A DNA stretch of 64,000 nt from Streptomyces avidinii (GTDB taxonomy: Bacteria > Actinomycetota > Actinomycetes > Streptomycetales > Streptomycetaceae), in the NCBI RefSeq assembly GCF_014650695.1, contig NZ_BMVL01000021.1, positions 1-64,000 on the forward strand, written 5' to 3'. The notes beneath the pieces were generated by a model. It was not told where the DNA came from. It ran no database searches and worked only from the letters and a program-made list of their open reading frames with translations. Of the stretch, positions 42,392-53,791 are shown piece by piece (position 1 is the first letter of the stretch; every line of letters begins with the position of its first letter). Both the position numbers and the translations under genes were made by a program.

Positions 42392-42395
<4 letters not shown>
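40530..42395 (+). CDS. mutA: methylmalonyl-CoA mutase small subunit
   Basis: A 621-residue beta subunit. The TIM-barrel part has VTSPVMMTRRDPWVNMLRTTVACMAAGVGGADAVTVLPFD. The C-terminal flavodoxin-like domain (PRIFLAALGPAAAHTARATFASNLFQAGGIEPV) lacks the cobalamin-binding DxHxxG, as expected for the non-catalytic subunit. It pairs with mutB to interconvert methylmalonyl-CoA and succinyl-CoA. Its start lies inside the 3' end of the ROK gene, and its stop overlaps the mutB start by 4 bp. Confidence 0.95.
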
Positions 42396-44578
<2,183 letters not shown>

Positions 44579-44588
44579 GCGGCCGCCG

Positions 44589-45578
44589 GTGCCGAAGATC
44601 GACATCGAGGCCTACGCGAAGGGGGTCCTCGACGGGAAGCGCGCGTTCATCGCGCGCGCGATCACCCTGGTCGAGTCGACCCTGCCCGCTCACCGGGTGC
44701 TGGCGCAGGGCCTGTTGACGGAACTGCTGCCGCACGCGGGCCGGGCCCGCCGGATCGGCATCAGCGGTGTGCCGGGGGTGGGCAAGTCCACCTTCATCGA
44801 TGCCTTCGGCACGATGCTGACGGGGCTCGGCCACCGGGTGGCGGTGCTCGCGGTGGACCCCTCGTCGACGCGCACGGGCGGCTCCATCCTGGGTGACAAG
44901 ACCCGGATGGAGCGGCTGTCGGTGGACCCGGCGGCGTTCGTTCGGCCGTCCCCCTCGGCGGGCACGCTGGGCGGGGTCGCCAAGGCGACCCGCGAGTCGA
45001 TGATCGTGATGGAGGCGGCGGGCTACGACGTGGTCCTCGTCGAGACGGTCGGCGTGGGCCAGTCGGAGACCACGGTGGCGGGGATGGTCGACTCCTTCCT
45101 GCTGCTCTCCCTGGCCCGTACGGGCGACCAGTTGCAGGGCATCAAGAAGGGCGTCCTGGAGCTGGCGGACGTCCTGGCGGTGAACAAGGCGGACGGCCCG
45201 CACGAGCGCGACGCGAAGGCCGCGGCCCGGGAACTCTCGGGCGCGCTGCGGCTGATGCACCCGGTGGACGCGGCCTGGACCCCGCCCGTGCTGACGTGCA
45301 GCGCGCGGGAGTCGACCGGGCTGGACGAGGTGTGGAACCGCCTCGAACAGCACCGGACCCTGCTGGAGGCGGGGGGCCGGCTGGCTGCGAAGCGGGCGGC
45401 GCAGCAGGTGGAGTGGACCTGGTCGATGGTCCGCGACGAACTCCTGGAACGCCTGCGGGCGGACCCGGCGGTACGGGACCTCGCGCCGGGCCTGGAGTCC
45501 GCGGTCCGGGCGGGCACGGTCACGCCGACCTCGGCGGCGGACCGCATCCTGTCGGCGTTCGGGAGCCCCGGCAGCTGA
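44589..45578 (+). CDS. meaB: methylmalonyl-CoA mutase-associated GTPase MeaB
   Basis: A 329-residue G3E GTPase with Walker A GVPGVGKST, switch/base motifs (VDPSSTRTGGSILGDKTRM and VETVGVGQSETTV) and NKADGP for guanine recognition. It loads and protects the cobalamin of the mutase. The GTG start is 10 bp after the mutB stop, so mutA-mutB-meaB is one operon. Confidence 0.95.
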   Translation: MPKIDIEAYAKGVLDGKRAFIARAITLVESTLPAHRVLAQGLLTELLPHAGRARRIGISGVPGVGKSTFIDAFGTMLTGLGHRVAVLAVDPSSTRTGGSILGDKTRMERLSVDPAAFVRPSPSAGTLGGVAKATRESMIVMEAAGYDVVLVETVGVGQSETTVAGMVDSFLLLSLARTGDQLQGIKKGVLELADVLAVNKADGPHERDAKAAARELSGALRLMHPVDAAWTPPVLTCSARESTGLDEVWNRLEQHRTLLEAGGRLAAKRAAQQVEWTWSMVRDELLERLRADPAVRDLAPGLESAVRAGTVTPTSAADRILSAFGSPGS

Positions 45579-45582
45579 CGTC

Positions 45583-45609
45583 GGGCCGGCGTCCGGTGGG
45601 CGCCGGCCC
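45583..45609. terminator. bidirectional terminator hairpin
   Basis: GGGCCGGCG and CGCCGGCCC form a perfect 9-bp stem with a 9-nt loop between the convergent meaB and NACHT genes. Confidence 0.78.
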
Positions 45610-45610
45610 G

Positions 45611-48600
45611 TCACAACCAGGTCAGTCGCACGGAGGGCGGCAGGACCTCGGCATCACGGACGAGGTCACGGCTCCCGTGGACAACGACCGACTCCAGCTC
45701 GGGGAGTTCGGCCAGGGGGGCGAGGTCGATCTCTCCGGTCGCGTTGAAGTATCCGACGAATCGGAACTCGTTCAGCCAGGGAAACGCTGCGGGCAGTCGC
45801 CGGATGGCGGCCTGTACGGCTCCTGCCCCGCTGTCGCCCCTGAGGGTCAACCTGGCGACGTCCGGCAGCTTCGCATCTCCGGGAAGGGCCTGGAACGAGG
45901 AGGCGGACACCCCGAGATCGACGAGGGTGGGCAGGTCACGGACCTCCTGCCAGTCCGCCTCCGAGACCGGGCTGGACGCGGCGTTGAGTCGCAGTTTCAT
46001 CAGCCCGCGCAGCGCGCCGAGTCCTTGGAGCCCGTCCGCGGGACTCGCCTGGCCGGACACACTCAACGCACGCAGCGGGGCAGCGATCGGCAGTGCCCGT
46101 ACGGACCAGGTCACGCGGGCCTGGCCGCCCACGACGAAGGATTCCAAGTCCTGCAGATGGGCGACGGGATTCAGATCGAGGTCGGGGCGGTTGCTCGTGA
46201 TGCGCAGTCGCCGGATCGGCAGACCGCTGATCGCGGAGATGTCCGTCAGTTCCGGGCAGACGTGGATGTCGAGGGTCTCCAGGGAGGACTGGCCGCGCAG
46301 GAAGCCCAGATCGGATACCGCGCCATGGGCGAGCGTGAGCTCCTTGAGGCCGTACCGGTCGACGTACCGGGCCAGGGCTTCCACGGACACGCCGCTCCTG
46401 GCGTCCAAGCGGTTCGGCCGGTCTTCGAGGCGTTCCAGTTGATGCAGCTGCTCATCGGAGCGGACACTGTAGAGCAGGCCGGACGGATCAACGCGTGCGA
46501 TCACCTCCTCGGCGTAGTCGGCGCAGTCGAAGCGGGACCAGGCCCAGAGGAGCTGGGTACGGACCGGAAGCCCGGGGTGTCGGGCGAACTGTCCGAGGAA
46601 GGAAACGGCCGCGTCCGATTTGACGTGTGAGGCCGCGATCACCACGTTGTACGCATCCCAGTCGTCGAGTCCTTCGGGGCCGGGGAGAAGCCCCAGGACC
46701 AGCGGACCGACTTCGGCGAGTGCGCGGGCCTCCTCCTCGTCCGACGGCGGGATGAGGGTGGCGGTGCGCTGCTCCACGGCGGCGCGCGTATCGGGGTCGA
46801 GGCTGGTGGCATGGTCCAGGCAGGCGGCTGCGAGCAGGTAGACGCGGGCCCGGGTGCGCCGGTCGGAGGATGTGTCTCCCAGGGCGATCAGGTCGTGGAA
46901 GAGCGCCCGGCGCTCCCCCGGCCGGGCGAGGGCGACCGCCATCCGGATGACGTCCTCCCACTGGTCGTCGCCGGCGTGGGAGATGAGGAGGCCGAAGTCG
47001 CCCTCCTCCACGGCGGCCCGTGCCCCGAGGAAGTCCTGGAAGGTGCGGTGGACGAAGACGACCGTGCCGGGTGCCGGTTCCTGGAGGAGCCCGCTGCGCT
47101 GGAGGAAGTGTTCGAAGACCGCGGACGCGTCGCCCAGGGAGGCCGCCTCGGGGACCGAGGGCAGGGCCCGGGTGAGGATGCCCTCGGCGCGGGAGCGGTC
47201 CATTTCCGTACGGCCGTTCTTGATCAGCCAGTACGCGAGGCGCTGCAACAGGTCGAGTTGCGGCTCCTCCCGCAGATCCGGGACCTTCATGTCCCGTTCC
47301 CGGTCTCGGCGGCTCAGCAGCATGGAGAGCGCCGCCTCGTAGAGGTCCTTGCGCCCGTGGGGGAGGTAGCCGCGTCGGTCCCGGTGCAGGGCGCAGATCA
47401 GCCCGCACATCAGGGGGTTGGTGGCCAGCCCTCCGAGATCGGATTTGATCCGCACGGCGGTGAGCAGCTGGGCCTCGTACGTGTCGAGGGCCGCGTCCTC
47501 GTCCCCACCGTCGCGGGCCGCGTCGTGCCACCGCTTGATGAAGGTGGCGATGTTCGCGGGTCCCATGGCGGAAAGCGTCAGCTCGGTGAAGCCCTCTTCA
47601 TCGAGCCAGTCGGCTCCCACGGCGGAGGGACGGGAGGTGACGAGCCAGCGGTTGTCGCCGCCGTAGGTGTCCATCAGGTCCCGCAGCCAGCGGCGGGCCC
47701 GCTCGCGTTCGGCGTCGGGAATCTCGTCGATGCCGTCGACGAGGACCAGGCCGCGGCCCGCCGTCAGGACGCGGTGCGCCCAGCCACGGGGTTGCTCGGC
47801 ACCGAGCGGGCAGCCGGAGGAGGTCAGGAAGTCCGCGGGAGCGGGCAGCCGTTCACCGTGGCGGGTGAGCGTGCGCAGGGGCAGGACGAAGGGAATCCGG
47901 TCGTAGAGGTAGTCCATCTGCGGGGTGAGGTCCTGGCGGGCGGCCGTGACGGCCAGCCACTGCACGAGCGTGGACTTCCCGGAGCCGGCTTCGCCCCTGA
48001 GCAGCACGCGGGGGCTGCCGGCGAGGGCCTGATCGGCGGGTCGCGGCTCGAGCATCGCCCGGAGCCCCTGCGTCACCGCGCGCAGGAGCACCGGATCAGG
48101 CGCACTGAGCAGGTCCGGGAAGGGAACGACGTGCGCTGCCGCGTCGGCGGCGACGGCGGCTGCCGACATGTCCTGAGGCTGCGCGTGGCGCTCGCTCCGC
48201 AACCGCTGCCCCGGCAGGGACGTCGCCTCCAGGCTCAGGTACGCCGTGTCCAGCGGCCACCGCGTCGGGGAGTTGCTGAGGTCGATCCCGTAGATGGTCA
48301 GCTTGCCGTGCTTCTTCTCCACGTAGGGGAGGTACAGCTGCTCGAACGCGGCATCCTCCGCGCCGGGCAGCGGATCGCGGCGGATCAGTTCGTCGACCTT
48401 GGCCGTCAGCTCGGCGATCCCGCGGGTCTGCTGCACCAGCGCGTGGGCCACGAACGTCGAGCGCTGCGTGAAGAACTGCAGGATGTGCAGGCAGGCTGCT
48501 TCGACGAACCGCTCGTGGAAGTACGTGGCGTCGGCGCTGAGTTCCCGCTCCGGGCGGCCGCTCACGGCGCGCAGCTCCCGGGCGAAGGCGGCGGAGCCGA

Positions 48601-48922
48601 GCCGGACGGCGTCCAGGTCGGTCATCGTCAGCTCGCCGAGCCCCCGCAGGGTCTGCGCGAGGGCGTCGGTGACGGCCTGCTGCTCGTCCTCGGGGATCGG
48701 GCGCTCGCCGGTGCGCAGGGCCTGTTTCACCAGCTTGGCGGCCAGCGTCCGCAGGTCGGCTTCCGTGAGTGTGCGCTTCTCGCCCGTGAAGGACACATAG
48801 CCCGAGATCCGGATCGGTCGGTCGACGAGGCCCGCCCCGCCGCTCTCGGTGACGAACAGTTTCTTGACCAGGGGCCCGATGGCCGCCGAGGCCAGCCGGA
48901 TGCCGATCGTCCCGGGCTCCAT
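45611..48922 (-). CDS. NACHT-domain STAND NTPase with LRR-like C-terminus
   Basis: A 1103-residue protein. Residues 1-250 are a mostly helical N-terminal domain starting MEPGTIGIRLASAAIGPLVK, of the sort found in front of bacterial NACHT modules. The NACHT NTPase has Walker A GEAGSGKST (310-318), Walker B GLVLVDGIDE (391-400) and the sensor-like RWLVTSRPS (425-433). A helical region with ALARPGERRALF-type units follows. The last 280 residues form irregular leucine-rich repeats (LKELTLAHGAVSDLGFL, SLETLDIHVCPELTDISAISGL). Related bacterial NACHT proteins defend against phage. The ATG at 48922 has a G-rich site 5 bp before it. Confidence 0.88.
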   Translation of the reverse strand: MEPGTIGIRLASAAIGPLVKKLFVTESGGAGLVDRPIRISGYVSFTGEKRTLTEADLRTLAAKLVKQALRTGERPIPEDEQQAVTDALAQTLRGLGELTMTDLDAVRLGSAAFARELRAVSGRPERELSADATYFHERFVEAACLHILQFFTQRSTFVAHALVQQTRGIAELTAKVDELIRRDPLPGAEDAAFEQLYLPYVEKKHGKLTIYGIDLSNSPTRWPLDTAYLSLEATSLPGQRLRSERHAQPQDMSAAAVAADAAAHVVPFPDLLSAPDPVLLRAVTQGLRAMLEPRPADQALAGSPRVLLRGEAGSGKSTLVQWLAVTAARQDLTPQMDYLYDRIPFVLPLRTLTRHGERLPAPADFLTSSGCPLGAEQPRGWAHRVLTAGRGLVLVDGIDEIPDAERERARRWLRDLMDTYGGDNRWLVTSRPSAVGADWLDEEGFTELTLSAMGPANIATFIKRWHDAARDGGDEDAALDTYEAQLLTAVRIKSDLGGLATNPLMCGLICALHRDRRGYLPHGRKDLYEAALSMLLSRRDRERDMKVPDLREEPQLDLLQRLAYWLIKNGRTEMDRSRAEGILTRALPSVPEAASLGDASAVFEHFLQRSGLLQEPAPGTVVFVHRTFQDFLGARAAVEEGDFGLLISHAGDDQWEDVIRMAVALARPGERRALFHDLIALGDTSSDRRTRARVYLLAAACLDHATSLDPDTRAAVEQRTATLIPPSDEEEARALAEVGPLVLGLLPGPEGLDDWDAYNVVIAASHVKSDAAVSFLGQFARHPGLPVRTQLLWAWSRFDCADYAEEVIARVDPSGLLYSVRSDEQLHQLERLEDRPNRLDARSGVSVEALARYVDRYGLKELTLAHGAVSDLGFLRGQSSLETLDIHVCPELTDISAISGLPIRRLRITSNRPDLDLNPVAHLQDLESFVVGGQARVTWSVRALPIAAPLRALSVSGQASPADGLQGLGALRGLMKLRLNAASSPVSEADWQEVRDLPTLVDLGVSASSFQALPGDAKLPDVARLTLRGDSGAGAVQAAIRRLPAAFPWLNEFRFVGYFNATGEIDLAPLAELPELESVVVHGSRDLVRDAEVLPPSVRLTWL

Positions 48923-49001
48923 GCAACCCCCCGCAGCGTAGCGACCGTTACCCGGATCGTAGCGGCCGCACACGCTGCCCCGGAGGGTTATGCCCTGCCT
49001 C

Positions 49002-50003
49002 CTAGGCTCCGACGAGTACCGAGCCGCTCGCGCCCAGCGCCTCGCGCAGGATGCGGGCCTGCTCGACCTTGTTGTCCGTGGCGAGCAGCGCGGACAGGAC
49101 CGCGATACGGGCCTGGCCGGCGCGCAGGGTGCCGGTCGGGACGGCTCCGGCGGCCACGAGGTCCACCGCGCCGCCGTGCGTGTAGATCTCGGTGACCGGT
49201 CCGGCCATGACCCGGGTGGTCAGCGCGACCAGGACCCCGCGGCCGACTGCGGCGCGGACGGCGTCCACGATCTCCGGGGTGGCATTGCCCGCGCCGGTCC
49301 CGACGAGGACGATGCCGCGCGCGCCGGCCTCGACGGCGGCGTTCAGCAGGACCGGGTCGCCGTCGGCGTGGTGCACGACCACGTCCACGCGCGGCGGGAG
49401 CTCCGGCATCGCGGGCAGCGGGAGCGGTGCCGGGCGCTGCGGGGTGCGCAGGATGGTGACCTTGCCGAAGCCGATCTTCCCGAAGAGTGCCTTCGAGGGG
49501 TCGGCGAACGCGTCCAGTTCCACGGCCTGGGTCTTCACGGTGCCGCGGGCGGCGTGCACCCGTCCGGCGAAGGCGATGAGCACGCCGAGTCCGCGCGTGT
49601 TCGCGGCGGTGAGCAGGGCGTCGTAGAGGTTCCCCGGACCGTCGCCGTCGGCGGTGCCCATGGGGCGCTGCGAACCGGTGAAGACCACGGAGCGCGGGTC
49701 GTGGTGGTGGAGGTCGAGGAGAAAGGCCGATTCCTCCAGGGTGTCGGTGCCGTGCGTGACGACGATGCCGTCCACGCCGGGGTCGGCGAGCACCTCGTGC
49801 ACGGTGCGCAGCAGGGTGAGCTGGTGTGCGGTGGTGAGTCGCGGGCTGTTCACGCTGAACAGGTCGACCAGTTCGACGCTGACGCCCTCGGGGAGCGGTG
49901 CGGTGGCGATCACCTCGTTCCCGTCGGCGTCCGCGGCGAAGCCGGAACCCTGCCAGCGGCTGGCTATCGTCCCGCCGGTGCTGATGACGACGATCCGTCC
50001 CAT
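49002..50003 (-). CDS. ansA: L-asparaginase
   Basis: A 333-residue asparaginase with both threonine active-site motifs: VVISTGGTIASRW near the N-terminus and GIVVTHGTDTLEESAFLLDL. A third conserved segment is VVFTGSQRPMGTADGDGPGNLYDAL. It hydrolyses asparagine to aspartate and ammonia. No signal peptide is visible, so it is cytoplasmic. It diverges from an Lrp/AsnC-type regulator gene, and two palindromes lie between them. Confidence 0.94.
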   Translation of the reverse strand: MGRIVVISTGGTIASRWQGSGFAADADGNEVIATAPLPEGVSVELVDLFSVNSPRLTTAHQLTLLRTVHEVLADPGVDGIVVTHGTDTLEESAFLLDLHHHDPRSVVFTGSQRPMGTADGDGPGNLYDALLTAANTRGLGVLIAFAGRVHAARGTVKTQAVELDAFADPSKALFGKIGFGKVTILRTPQRPAPLPLPAMPELPPRVDVVVHHADGDPVLLNAAVEAGARGIVLVGTGAGNATPEIVDAVRAAVGRGVLVALTTRVMAGPVTEIYTHGGAVDLVAAGAVPTGTLRAGQARIAVLSALLATDNKVEQARILREALGASGSVLVGA

Positions 50004-50044
50004 TGGCCGTGGCCCCCTTCACTCGTGTCACTCGTATGTCACTC

Positions 50045-50100
50045 GTACATATGTACTCAAAGCAGCAATGATAGAGCGATCTACGCGCAATGTGATTGCG
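50045..50100. promoter_or_regulatory. two palindromes in the ansA-lrp divergent promoter
   Basis: GTACATATGTAC (50045-50056) is a perfect 12-bp palindrome. CGCAATGTGATTGCG (50086-50100) is a perfect 15-bp dyad. Both are A+T-rich islands and are likely operators for the Lrp/AsnC protein encoded alongside. Confidence 0.68.
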
Positions 50101-50144
50101 TTTTCCCCCAACGCCGTTCATACACGCCGGGTGATAATTGCGTC

Positions 50145-50600
50145 ATGGATGCCATTGACCGAGATATCTTGCGCGAGCTCCAGGCCGACGGCCGTCTGAG
50201 CAACCAGGAGCTCGCCCAGCGGGTGGGACTGACCCCCTCGCCGTGTATGCGCCGGGTGCGCCAGCTGGAGCAGGACGGGGTGATCCAGGGCTACCGGGCC
50301 GTGATCTCCCCCGAGGCGGTCGAGCGGGGGTTCGAGGTGCTCGTCTCGGTCGAGGTGCGCCGCGACCGGGAGGCGGTCGAGGCCTTCGAGGCGGCCCTCC
50401 AGGACATCCCGGACGTCATCGAGGCCTACCGCCTCTTCGGGAGCCCGGGCTGCCTGCTGCGGATCGCCGTCGCCGACCTGCGCGCGTACGAGCGCCTGTG
50501 GATCGAGAAGCTGACGGCCCTCACCGGCATCACCGAGGTCAACTCACAGATCATCATGAAGCGTGTCAAGGAGGCGAAGGGCCTGCCCGTCGACCACTGA
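50145..50600 (+). CDS. Lrp/AsnC family transcriptional regulator
   Basis: A 151-residue regulator. The N-terminal helix-turn-helix is MDAIDRDILRELQADGRLSNQELAQRVGLTPSPCMRRVRQLEQDGVI. The C-terminal RAM domain (VLVSVEVRRDREAVEAFEAALQDIPDVIEAYRLFGSPGCLLRIAV) would bind an amino acid. Divergence from ansA suggests that it senses asparagine or aspartate and controls the asparaginase. The ATG at 50145 is used because the family motif begins there. Confidence 0.92.
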   Translation: MDAIDRDILRELQADGRLSNQELAQRVGLTPSPCMRRVRQLEQDGVIQGYRAVISPEAVERGFEVLVSVEVRRDREAVEAFEAALQDIPDVIEAYRLFGSPGCLLRIAVADLRAYERLWIEKLTALTGITEVNSQIIMKRVKEAKGLPVDH

Positions 50601-50727
50601 CGCACGCGGGGACCGCCGTACGCGCGCCCGGGCACCCGCGCGGGGAGCGGAAGGGCCCGTACACCGGCGGCTCGTGGCCGTCGGCGTACGGGCTGTGCAC
50701 TCCATGGGCTGTGCGCTCCGTGGGCCG

Positions 50728-52977
50728 TCAGCCCTGGATGCGGGCCTCCCGCTCCCCGCGCTGCTGGGTGGGCAGAAGCGGGGTGGCGCTCGCACCGCCG
50801 AGCTTCTCGCCCTCGACGTCCATGTTCGGCAGCAGTCGGTCGAGCCAGCGGGGCAGCCACCAGGCCGACCGGCCCAGCAGGGCGAACAGGGCGGGCACCA
50901 GGGCCATGCGGACGATGAAGGCGTCGAAGAGGACGGCGATCGCAAGGCTGAAGCCGACCATCCTGACGAAGACGTTCGCCTCCATGATGAAGCCGGAGAA
51001 GACGCTGACCATGATGATCGCGGCGGCGCCGACCACCCGTCCGCCGTAGCGGAATCCGGTGACCACTGCTTCGCCGGGCCGGGCACCGTCGACGTAGGCC
51101 TCCCGCATCCGGGTCACAAGGAAGACCTCGTAGTCCATCGCGAGACCGAACACCACACCGATCATGAAGATCGGCAGGGTGCTCATGATCGGGCCGGGCT
51201 GGTCGACACCGAAGACGTCCGCGAGCCAGCCCCACTGGAAGACCGCCACGACCGCGCCGAGGGCCGCGCCGACGGAGAGCAGGAAGCCGAGGGCCGCCTT
51301 GAGCGGGACGAGCAGCGAGCGGAAGACGAGCACCAGCAGGAGGAAGGCGAGTCCGACCACCAGGCCCAGGTACGGCAGCATCGCGTCGTCGAGGGTCCGG
51401 GAGAAGTCGATGAACAGGGCGGTCTGACCGGTCACGAGGATCTCGGCGCCGTGGTCGGCCCCGAGGCCGTCGGCGATGCCCCTGATCCTGCCGACCAGTT
51501 CCTCGGTCGCAAGCTCGGCGGGGCCGGTCTCCGGTATGAGGGTGAGGACCGCGGTGTCACCCTTGTCGTTGGGCGTGGCGGCGGTCACCGCCGCGACACC
51601 CTCGACCTTGCCGAGCTCCTTGCCCACGTCGGCGGCGGTGGCCGCCGCGTCCCGGGCCTGGACGGTGACCATCAGCGGCCCGTTGAAGCCGGCCCCGAAG
51701 GACTCGGACATCAGGTCGTACGCCTTGCGCTGCGTGGTGTCCGCAGCCATGGTGCCCTCACCCGGCAGGCCGAGCTGGAGGGAGGCGGCGGGCACCGCGA
51801 CGACGCCGAGGCCGACGACGCCGAGCAGCAGGACGGCCAGGGGGCGGCGGACGACGAAGGCGGCCCAGCGGGTGCCCAGGTTCGGCTTCTGGCGTGCGGC
51901 GCGCTTGTCGGCCTTGCTCTGCTGACGCCGGGTCAGGGGCTTGCCGTAGTACTTCCTGCGCTCCCTGCGGGGCATGACCTTGATCGGCGCGAAGCCGAGG
52001 AGGGCCGGGACGAGGGTGATCGCGATGAGGACGGACACGGCGACCGTGCCGGCGGCGGCGAGACCCATCTTGGTGAGCATCGGTATGTTCACCACGCCGA
52101 GGCCTGCGAGGGCGACGATGACGGTGAGGCCGGCGAAGACGACGGCGGAGCCGGCCGTGCCGACGGCCCGTCCCACGGCGTCCCGGCGCTCCCGACCCTC
52201 GGCCAGTTCGGAGCGGTAGCGGGAGACGATGAACAGGGCGTAGTCGATGCCGACCGCGAGGCCGATCATGAGCGCGAGGGTGGAGGTCGTGCTGGACAGG
52301 CCGAGCGTGCTGCCCAGTGCGGTGATGGCCGCGCCGCCGATGGCGACGCCCGTGATGGCGGTCAGCAGGGGCATGCCCGCGGCGATCATCGAGCCGAAGG
52401 TGAGGACCAGGACGACGGCGGAGACGAGGATGCCGATGCCTTCGGCACCGCCGCCGGGTGCTCCCTCCACCTTGACGGCGTCACCTCCGGCCTCGACGAC
52501 CAGCCCGGTGGTCCGGGCATCCTCGAGCACCTTGTCGAGGCCCTTGTGCGCCTCGTCGGACACCTTGAGGGCGGAGACCTCGTAAGTGGCCACGGCGTAC
52601 GCCGTGGTGCCGTCCTGACTGAGGGCGTCGGCCTTGAAGGGGTCGGAGGCGGAAACGACGCCCGGCGCCTTGGAGAGCGCACCGACGAGGGTTTCGACCT
52701 TGGCCCTCTCGGCGGGATCGGAGAGCTTCGCGCCGGCCGGTGCCCGGACGACCACGCGGGCGGTCGCGCCGTCCACGCTCATCGTCGGGAACTTCTCCTC
52801 CAGCAGGTCGAAGGCCTTCTGCGACTCCGTGCCGGGCATCGAGAAGGTGTCGGCGGGCGGAGGCGGAGCGGTGGCGGCGGCGAATCCGACCCCGACGAGG
52901 ACGGCGAGCCAGAGCAGTGACACCAGGCCTCGTCGCCGGAAGGCGAATCGGCCCACTTTGCAGAGGAAGGTGGCCAT
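50728..52977 (-). CDS. MMPL family RND-type transporter
   Basis: A 749-residue membrane pump with the duplicated RND/MMPL layout. It has a first membrane helix at about residues 18-36, a large extracytoplasmic domain, five helices (IGIDYALFIVSRYRSELAEGRERRDAVGRAVGTAGSAVVFAG is the hallmark loop), a second extracytoplasmic domain and a second helix set containing MDYEVFLVTRMREAYVDGA. Such pumps export lipids, polyketides or drugs using the proton gradient. The ATG at 52977 is chosen because the upstream frame shows no coding character and AGGAG lies 12 bp before it. Confidence 0.92.
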   Translation of the reverse strand: MATFLCKVGRFAFRRRGLVSLLWLAVLVGVGFAAATAPPPPADTFSMPGTESQKAFDLLEEKFPTMSVDGATARVVVRAPAGAKLSDPAERAKVETLVGALSKAPGVVSASDPFKADALSQDGTTAYAVATYEVSALKVSDEAHKGLDKVLEDARTTGLVVEAGGDAVKVEGAPGGGAEGIGILVSAVVLVLTFGSMIAAGMPLLTAITGVAIGGAAITALGSTLGLSSTTSTLALMIGLAVGIDYALFIVSRYRSELAEGRERRDAVGRAVGTAGSAVVFAGLTVIVALAGLGVVNIPMLTKMGLAAAGTVAVSVLIAITLVPALLGFAPIKVMPRRERRKYYGKPLTRRQQSKADKRAARQKPNLGTRWAAFVVRRPLAVLLLGVVGLGVVAVPAASLQLGLPGEGTMAADTTQRKAYDLMSESFGAGFNGPLMVTVQARDAAATAADVGKELGKVEGVAAVTAATPNDKGDTAVLTLIPETGPAELATEELVGRIRGIADGLGADHGAEILVTGQTALFIDFSRTLDDAMLPYLGLVVGLAFLLLVLVFRSLLVPLKAALGFLLSVGAALGAVVAVFQWGWLADVFGVDQPGPIMSTLPIFMIGVVFGLAMDYEVFLVTRMREAYVDGARPGEAVVTGFRYGGRVVGAAAIIMVSVFSGFIMEANVFVRMVGFSLAIAVLFDAFIVRMALVPALFALLGRSAWWLPRWLDRLLPNMDVEGEKLGGASATPLLPTQQRGEREARIQG

Positions 52978-53490
52978 GGAGAAAGCACTCCTGTTCCGTT
53001 GGGGCGGTGCGAGCGAAGCGCTGCGACTGACACCATCGTGGCACATTTGTGGCGCCACTGTCGCGCCATATCGGCGCCAGTGTGCCACCTGCCCGAAAAT
53101 CGCCGCTAACGATGCAGGCACACACGCCCCGGCAAGCCATCGAATCCCGCCTCCACCTGGCCCTTTGCCGGACGACCCGCTCGCAGGACACCAGTCGTTC
53201 GAATGGAAGCGGCTGTGCTTATCACCTCAAGGCGTCGACCATCCAGGTGTCGACTTCAGCTGCACGGCACACATGGGGCCATCATGGCGCCACCGCGGCG
53301 GGGGGGGAGGAGGAGAACCGCCCGCCCCGGCCGAAAGCGCTCCTCCGTTCGCGGACGGCGGGAAACGACGCCGGAAAACCGGGCTCGCGAACCGGGTTCA
53401 GGACATCAAAAATCTGGTGCAGGGTGTCAGTGCCGTCCCGTCAACAGGACCGCTGGGGAGCCGGTGGACGGCTCGATGGGGAGTGGATTC
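52978..53490. promoter_or_regulatory. divergent promoter region with TGGCGCCA dyads
   Basis: Between the MMPL pump and mbtH. GTGGCACA (53039-53046) and TGTGCCAC (53081-53088) form an outer dyad enclosing the palindrome GTGGCGCCAC (53049-53058) and GCGCC/GGCGC pairs. A further TGGCGCCA lies at 53285-53292 beside ATGGGGCCAT. The arrangement looks like a regulator-binding array for the pump. No convincing gene lies in this stretch. Confidence 0.55.
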
Positions 53491-53727
53491 ATGAGCAGCA
53501 ACCCGTTCGACGACGGCGATGGCCGGTTCTACGTCCTGCTGAACGACGAAGGACAGCACTCGCTGTGGCCGTCTTTCGCCGAGGTTCCCGCCGGCTGGCG
53601 GATCATTTTCGGCGAGGAGAGCCGCCGGCTGTGCCTGGAGCACATCGAGGCGAACTGGACCGATCTGCAGCCGAAGCGGCTGCGGGGCGGCGCGACCCCG
53701 GACCGGGGCTCAGTCGCCACGGCATGA
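53491..53727 (+). CDS. MbtH family protein
   Basis: A 78-residue protein with the MbtH signature: NPFDDGDGRFYVLLNDEGQHSLWPSFAEVPAGW, then WTDLQPKRLR. The conserved tryptophans are present. MbtH proteins bind and activate adenylation domains of nonribosomal peptide synthetases. GGGGAG lies 8 bp before the ATG. There is no synthetase gene in the window, so its partner must lie elsewhere or beyond the right edge. It ends at a hairpin facing the exporter genes. Confidence 0.95.
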   Translation: MSSNPFDDGDGRFYVLLNDEGQHSLWPSFAEVPAGWRIIFGEESRRLCLEHIEANWTDLQPKRLRGGATPDRGSVATA

Positions 53728-53737
53728 ACGCGAACGG

Positions 53738-53759
53738 GCTGCCCGACGGATCGGGCAGC
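53738..53759. terminator. bidirectional terminator hairpin
   Basis: GCTGCCCGA and TCGGGCAGC pair perfectly over 9 bp with a CGGA loop between the convergent mbtH and ABC permease genes. Confidence 0.75.
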
Positions 53760-53791
53760 ACGTTCACCTGGTGCTTTCGTACGCCGCGCCG

